Assembly: GCA_028023455.1 (NCBI GenBank) | Contig: JAQFVV010000013.1 | Location: 5,026,001 to 5,090,000, forward strand | Direction: 5' to 3' | Length of the DNA: 64,000 bases | Source of the DNA: Epiperipatus broadwayi | Taxonomy: Eukaryota; Onychophora; Udeonychophora; Euonychophora; Peripatidae | Shown here: positions 59,867 through 64,000 of the stretch, piece by piece | Layout of the letters: every line of letters begins with the position of its first letter | Numbering within the stretch: position 1 is the first letter of the stretch | Position numbers and translations under genes: made by a program | Notes under the pieces: generated by a model | What the model was told of the DNA's origin: nothing | Databases searched by the model: none | The model's input: only the letters and a program-made list of their open reading frames with translations

Positions 59867-60122
59867 CTCTCCATACAGTAGTGCCACTCAAAGCAAGACA
59901 GAGTAATTAATGGATGCCAGAAGGCTTGTGCATAAAATCGCTAAGATCTAGGTACAGTGCTCTCAGATCCAAGGCTCCTCACTGACGAAGGCCACAAGCC
60001 AGAAACTAGTTTGGAGATATTGGATGAGTAGGCACTAGATAGGGATTTTATGCACAAGCTTTCTGGCATCCATTGATTACTCTGTCTTGCTTTGAGTGGC
60101 ATTACTGTATGGAGAGAGTTTT
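59867..60122 (+). mobile_element. Inverted-repeat element with hammerhead-like tip
   Basis: Arms 59867-59940 and 60048-60122 share CTCTCCATACAGTA(G/A)TGCCA, CAAAGCAAGACAGAGTAAT and TTGTGCATAAAATC. The pairing continues less perfectly (AGTGC...ATCCAA...CTCC) up to a core with CTGACGA (59982-59988), stem II AGGC/GCC with CACAA loop, and GAAA (60002-60005). It is the same motif family as 18965-19029 (shared GCCACAAGC and GGAGATA). Stem III is shortened to AC-TA-GT, which is too tight for a normal loop. No coding sequence. Confidence 0.65.
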
Positions 60123-60482
60123 GCCTATTTTAACAACAATTATGAGGAAGCATGGAAGATAATGATCATGTGATGTTTAAAGACTGATTGGGATACTATA
60201 GAGATTATTACTATAAAAGCACTTTCATTAGATTAGATGTATGGATTTCTTTAAAAAGTATTTTACAGTAAACTTGATTATAATTTTCATGAGAGGCAGT
60301 TTCTTGTTTTAAAAGATTATCTCAAAGACACTTTAAATAAGTATAATATTGATTATTGTTTTCATTATACATTTTCTTTATTTTTTTCCCCTTTGAAAAT
60401 GAAATGACCAATCTCTAAAGAATATTAAGTTATACTTGATGTCAAATTGCTATTAATAATATAAATATTATAAAAAAATTAC

Positions 60483-60592
60483 TTGGAGGAAGTGTTCTTA
60501 GTTCCAGAATTATTTAGTGACTTATCTTCAGTCTGCTGTTGAAATATTTCAATAGTCGACCTAGCCACATTGTCTAATAGCTGATTTCGTTC
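60483..60592 (-). CDS. Med12: Med12 exon (first of six seen), start of the recovered segment
   Basis: Minus-strand exon of 110 bp, frame 0, starting ERNQLLDNVARSTIEIFQQQ and ending in a Ser/Asn/Thr-rich tail at two bases of a Lys codon. MED12 is a subunit of the Mediator kinase module (with CDK8, cyclin C and MED13) and works in the nucleus. The segment resembles the MED12 stretch with the EREQLLENLAESTLEVFQQ pattern, recalled from the family. The acceptor is TTTTAAG before 60592 and the donor GTAATT follows 60483. The split codon AA|G is completed by the next exon at 33496, which supports the join. The intron between them is 26,986 bp. Upstream exons lie beyond the window or were not recognised. 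Confidence 0.87.
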
Positions 60593-60599
60593 CTTAAAA

Positions 60600-62590
60600 T
60601 AATAATAAAAATCACAATTATTTTAATTTGTAATAATGCAAACACTTTAACAATTAATTCAAGATGTGTTTTATGTTATCCAGCATAAATACAATAAACT
60701 GATAAATTCAATATTTTATTAATATATAACAGCAATAATACTATTACAAATGAATAAATTTGAAAACATGATTGTTCACTGGAGAAAATATGCACTACAG
60801 TAATGGAATAATGTAATGTAAAATCATAAAAATGAAAAAGTGAGATCACATAACTTAATTTTAGGAAATAAATGAATCTTTTTTATTTTGTTTCTAGTTA
60901 CTTTTTTGAATTCATAATTGTCTTAACAATTTATATATTTACCAATATATCTTGATAATTAAAATAAAACTGTTCATGAATTAAATGATTATTTTTGAAT
61001 AAAATTTTGAAAACTATGGAAATGTGTAATAAGCACACATTGTTGATGAAAAGCTGATTTACAAACACTATTATTTTTATTTAAATAAATTTAAATGTGA
61101 TGAGAATATTTTTATATCAAGCATTTTGCAAAAAAAAAAACAAACCAAAAAAAAAAACCAACAATAATATATATTAATATAAAATAATTAAATCTATTTT
61201 AAATATTCTAAGTTATACTGAATAGTTTTAATTTCTTATATATACATATTTGAAAATAGGATAGGCATTAGAAGAATCATAATGAGTTATCTCCAAAAAA
61301 CATCATGAGAAATATAAAACATTGTATTTGAGAAAAAAACTTTTGCTCTCATAATTCTTAATATGCTATATTTCCTATCTTTGTTTAGTTATAGATCTTA
61401 TATGAAATTTAATATAATCTATCAGATTTTACTTATCAGCAGAGACAAACATTAATAATTGATACTGAAAACCAAGCAATCCTCCTTTCCATACCAAATA
61501 AAATTAAAAAATTATAATAATCAAATGAAATGTAAAAATGGATTTCAGTACTCTTAAAGCTAATAATAATCAAAAAGATGAAATTGCTAATTTCATGAGA
61601 GTAGATTGTAAGAAATAATGCCAGAAAATATATATATATGTAGATAAAAAATAATATCAGAGTGGAATGAAAATTTGATAAAAAGGCTGGTTTAAGAACA
61701 TGTATTTAACTATTCCTTTACAAGAGCATAATTTTTTTTCATAATTTCTCATTATTGCTTTTCTTAGGCAATCTTTACTTAAGGTTAATTGTCTGTATTA
61801 TCATTCATCATCAGAAAATATCATTTTTCTACATCTGAATAAAAAATGCAAAAAAAAAAAAAAGAGATGCAATTTTTGTATTAAAAGTGAATGCTTATAC
61901 AGAAATAAAATTTAATGCAAAAGAAGTTGTAATTGTCATAAAATAAATGTTTCAATTCATGTGTATAAACTAAATGAATAAGTACAACAATTACAATGAA
62001 GCATCATAGTACAATGACCTTATCCAGAAAAGAAATAAACTATCAAAATCATAGTCCAAATAAAGACATGTTCTAAACAAAAAAGACAGCAATGGATTAT
62101 TAAAAAATAATCACATCCTACCCTCATTAACTTGGAGAAGCAAAATATGGTTGTCAAAAAAAAACAAAAACACACACACACACACACAAATCATAATATG
62201 ATTACAAACACATGTTAAACACATTAAATACATATATAAAAAAAATCAAAATTATAGAGCAAAAATATTTATACTGCACAATAGAGAGAAATCTAGGAGG
62301 ACTATCAATTAAATAGAACTGGACCATATGGAAAAACTTGTAAATTGTATGACTTCCAACTTTAAAGACATCTCAAATAATCCACAACTTCCCTTCAAAA
62401 GATATGTTATTTATGATATATGTATATAACCAATCAAATTGTTCAGATTTACATGCATTCCTTTAAAGCATATTATAAACCCAGAATTGCTGTTATTTTG
62501 TGAAAAATGTTTCAGACCAATCTCTCTCATTATGCATATACTTCATTCAACAAACATTACCACATAAATTGGAGATTTGAAACAATCCCC
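60600..62590. other. Intron sequence without recognised features
   Basis: Upstream (in minus sense) of the exon at 60483-60592. No further Med12 exon recognised. A (CA)n microsatellite lies at about 62171-62188. Confidence 0.45.
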
Positions 62591-62689
62591 AGAATGTTCT
62601 TTATAGATATAATAAACATCTCCACATCTCCCCAATTCTTTTCAAATTCATATAAATAAAGATATAATAAAAGACAAATGACCCCCAAG

Positions 62690-62740
62690 ATGCATTTCAT
62701 GCTGAACCTGCACTCATCAGTTGGCCCAGGTCACTATCGC
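62690..62740 (-). ncRNA. Hammerhead-like motif, family 3, unit 1
   Basis: On the minus strand: CTGATGA (plus 62714-62720), stem II GTGC/GCAT (with a G-U pair), loop AGGTTCA, GAAA (plus 62695-62698), then TGCATCTTGGGGGTC. The core boxes are intact. The GTC downstream could be the cleavage site with a minimal A-U/U-G stem III, but stem I is poor. It lies in sense with Med12. Confidence 0.5.
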
Positions 62741-63097
62741 TCATATATCTCTCTATTATATGCAAAGAATTTATCTAGAGTAAATTGTTACATTTTCATT
62801 TACCATTGTCAAACTCCCTCCACTCACAACTTTGACGCCATCCATTTCAGATAAATGCACTAATGATTATTACTAATCATTTTCGAAACTAGAGATTACC
62901 ACTAGCACAAATATAAACTTTAAATCTCAGTTAAAGATTAATATATCTGATTTTTTAAAATTTACACACACGGAGTTATTCACCTTTCTCTGTCCCGTAT
63001 GTAATATCTTTATAGATATAATAAACATCTCCACACTTCCCAATTCTTTTCAAATTCATATACACAAAAATATAATAAAAGACAAATGACCTCCAAG

Positions 63098-63148
63098 ATG
63101 CATTTCGTGTTGAACCTGCACTCATCAGTTGGCCCATGTCATTATCGC
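63098..63148 (-). ncRNA. Hammerhead-like motif, family 3, unit 2
   Basis: Copy of the previous motif: CTGATGA (plus 63122-63128) and GAAA (plus 63103-63106) intact; stem II GTGC/ACAC has one mismatch; downstream TGCATCTTGGAGGTC. Confidence 0.5.
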
Positions 63149-63374
63149 TCATATATATCTCTATTATATGCAAAGTATTTATCTAAAGTAAATTGTTACA
63201 TTTTCATTTACCATTGTCAAACTCCCTCCACTCACAACTTTGACACCATCCATTTCAGATAAATACACTAATGATTATTACTAATCATTTTCGAAACTAG
63301 AGATTATCTCTAGAACAGATAAACTTTAAACCTCAGTTAAAGATTAATATATCTGATTTTTTAAAATTTATCTT

Positions 63375-64000
63375 TATGATAACATGTTTGATTATAAAGC
63401 TTGAATGTTTTACTAATTGTTATTACAATAGTTTTTTAATTAATAAATATTTTATTTGTATTAATAGTTATACATATATACATCAATTCTTTAATACACA
63501 AAGTGTTTATGATTGAAATACATAAGCAAAAATTTTAAATATTTCCAAGATGATCTGAACCATTTTTTATGACCCAATAACTAAGATCTTAAAATAAGTT
63601 TTGGAGCAGTGTGTGACAATTTCGATTGCTTATAGATATTTATCAGTGAATTAATTACACATGTATTCCTTTTATCATCATATTTCTGATCCTTTGGGTA
63701 TTTTAATATGGATATAAATTATCCTCATTTCCTATGAAATACGAATATTTAAAAATTTCTTAGTTAAATACTCTATATATGTATGACTGATATTAAAAAC
63801 ATTAATTTGGAAGCTTAAATATTTTATGATATTGATCATATATATATATTTAATTTTGAAGCTTTAAACTGATCATGATATGATTACGGCTTATAAATAT
63901 AAAATTCTGACTATTATTTCAATGTGGATATACCAAATCTTCAGCTTATTTGATGAGGATAAATTTGTTGCATGATATATAAATATAGTAAAAAAGATTG
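63375..64000. other. Intron sequence without recognised features
   Basis: AT-rich end of the window; no exon, repeat or RNA gene recognised. Confidence 0.4.

Larger units (their letters stand above)
62599..63370. repeat. Tandem duplication of a 365-bp unit
   Basis: Units 62599-62963 and 63008-63370 are nearly identical, separated by 44 bp of unrelated sequence (CACGGAGTTATTC...GTAATATC). Each contains CATTTACCATTGTCAAACTC and TAATCATTTTCGAAACTAGAG and one minus-strand hammerhead-like motif. The GTTACATTT...CAAACTCC part is shared with the nested palindrome near 38045. This could be a dimeric unit of a short retroposon or an incipient satellite. Confidence 0.8.

Noticed and set aside
62976-63173. 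65-codon minus open frame
   Set aside because: It begins in the 44-bp spacer and runs through the hammerhead-bearing repeat unit; the sister unit does not keep it.
1-64000. CRISPR arrays, operons, tRNA or rRNA genes
   Set aside because: No regularly spaced short repeats, no cloverleaf with conserved tRNA boxes and no rRNA motifs were recognised; the DNA is eukaryotic intron.

Overview
This is eukaryotic DNA from a metazoan. It is strongly AT-rich, has no prokaryote-like gene packing, and is full of decayed transposons. I found one host gene that I can support, on the minus strand: six spliced exons of Med12 (Mediator kinase-module subunit, Drosophila kohtalo), spread from 60592 down to 9325. 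The exons join in frame with consistent phases to 239 codons. The encoded segment reads more like arthropod than vertebrate MED12 as I remember those families. With the giant introns, Penelope-like elements and transposon load, this suggests a large-genome arthropod, possibly an arachnid; that placement is inference. No start codon or stop of the gene lies in the window, so essentially all of it is transcribed intron.

Layout by Med12 intron, in plus coordinates. (1) 1-9324, intron downstream of the last exon seen: a duplicated repeat split by a Penelope-like element (PLE) with about 0.96-kb inverted arms, a GIY-YIG tail and a 13-bp target duplication; several foldback or MITE-like elements; a second, older PLE palindrome. 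(2) 9452-21444, 12.0 kb: a TA-flanked MITE; an RTE-type LINE pseudogene (about 11925-18880) split by a non-autonomous LTR element (14367-18106); a hAT/BED-finger transposase relic on the minus strand. (3) 21555-29250, 7.7 kb: a palindrome, several LINE reverse transcriptase relics and a foldback element. (4) 29326-29422, a 97-bp intron. (5) 29556-33334, 3.8 kb, with one palindrome cluster. (6) 33497-60482, 27 kb: a 2-kb nested palindrome, a second LTR element (43337-48195), a long LINE pseudogene (48770-53460), a hammerhead-bearing palindrome (53947-54121), and two more LINE relics with an inverted-repeat element. (7) Beyond 60592: a tandemly duplicated 365-bp unit.

The most unusual theme is repeated hammerhead-ribozyme-like architecture: a CUGANGA box, a hairpin, GAAA, then a short AC/GU stem and UH, usually inside long inverted repeats. 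At least three sequence families occur on both strands. Five loci lie in the sense orientation of the Med12 transcript and could in principle act in pre-mRNA. All ribozyme calls are by eye from the primary motif and stems; activity is not shown by sequence.
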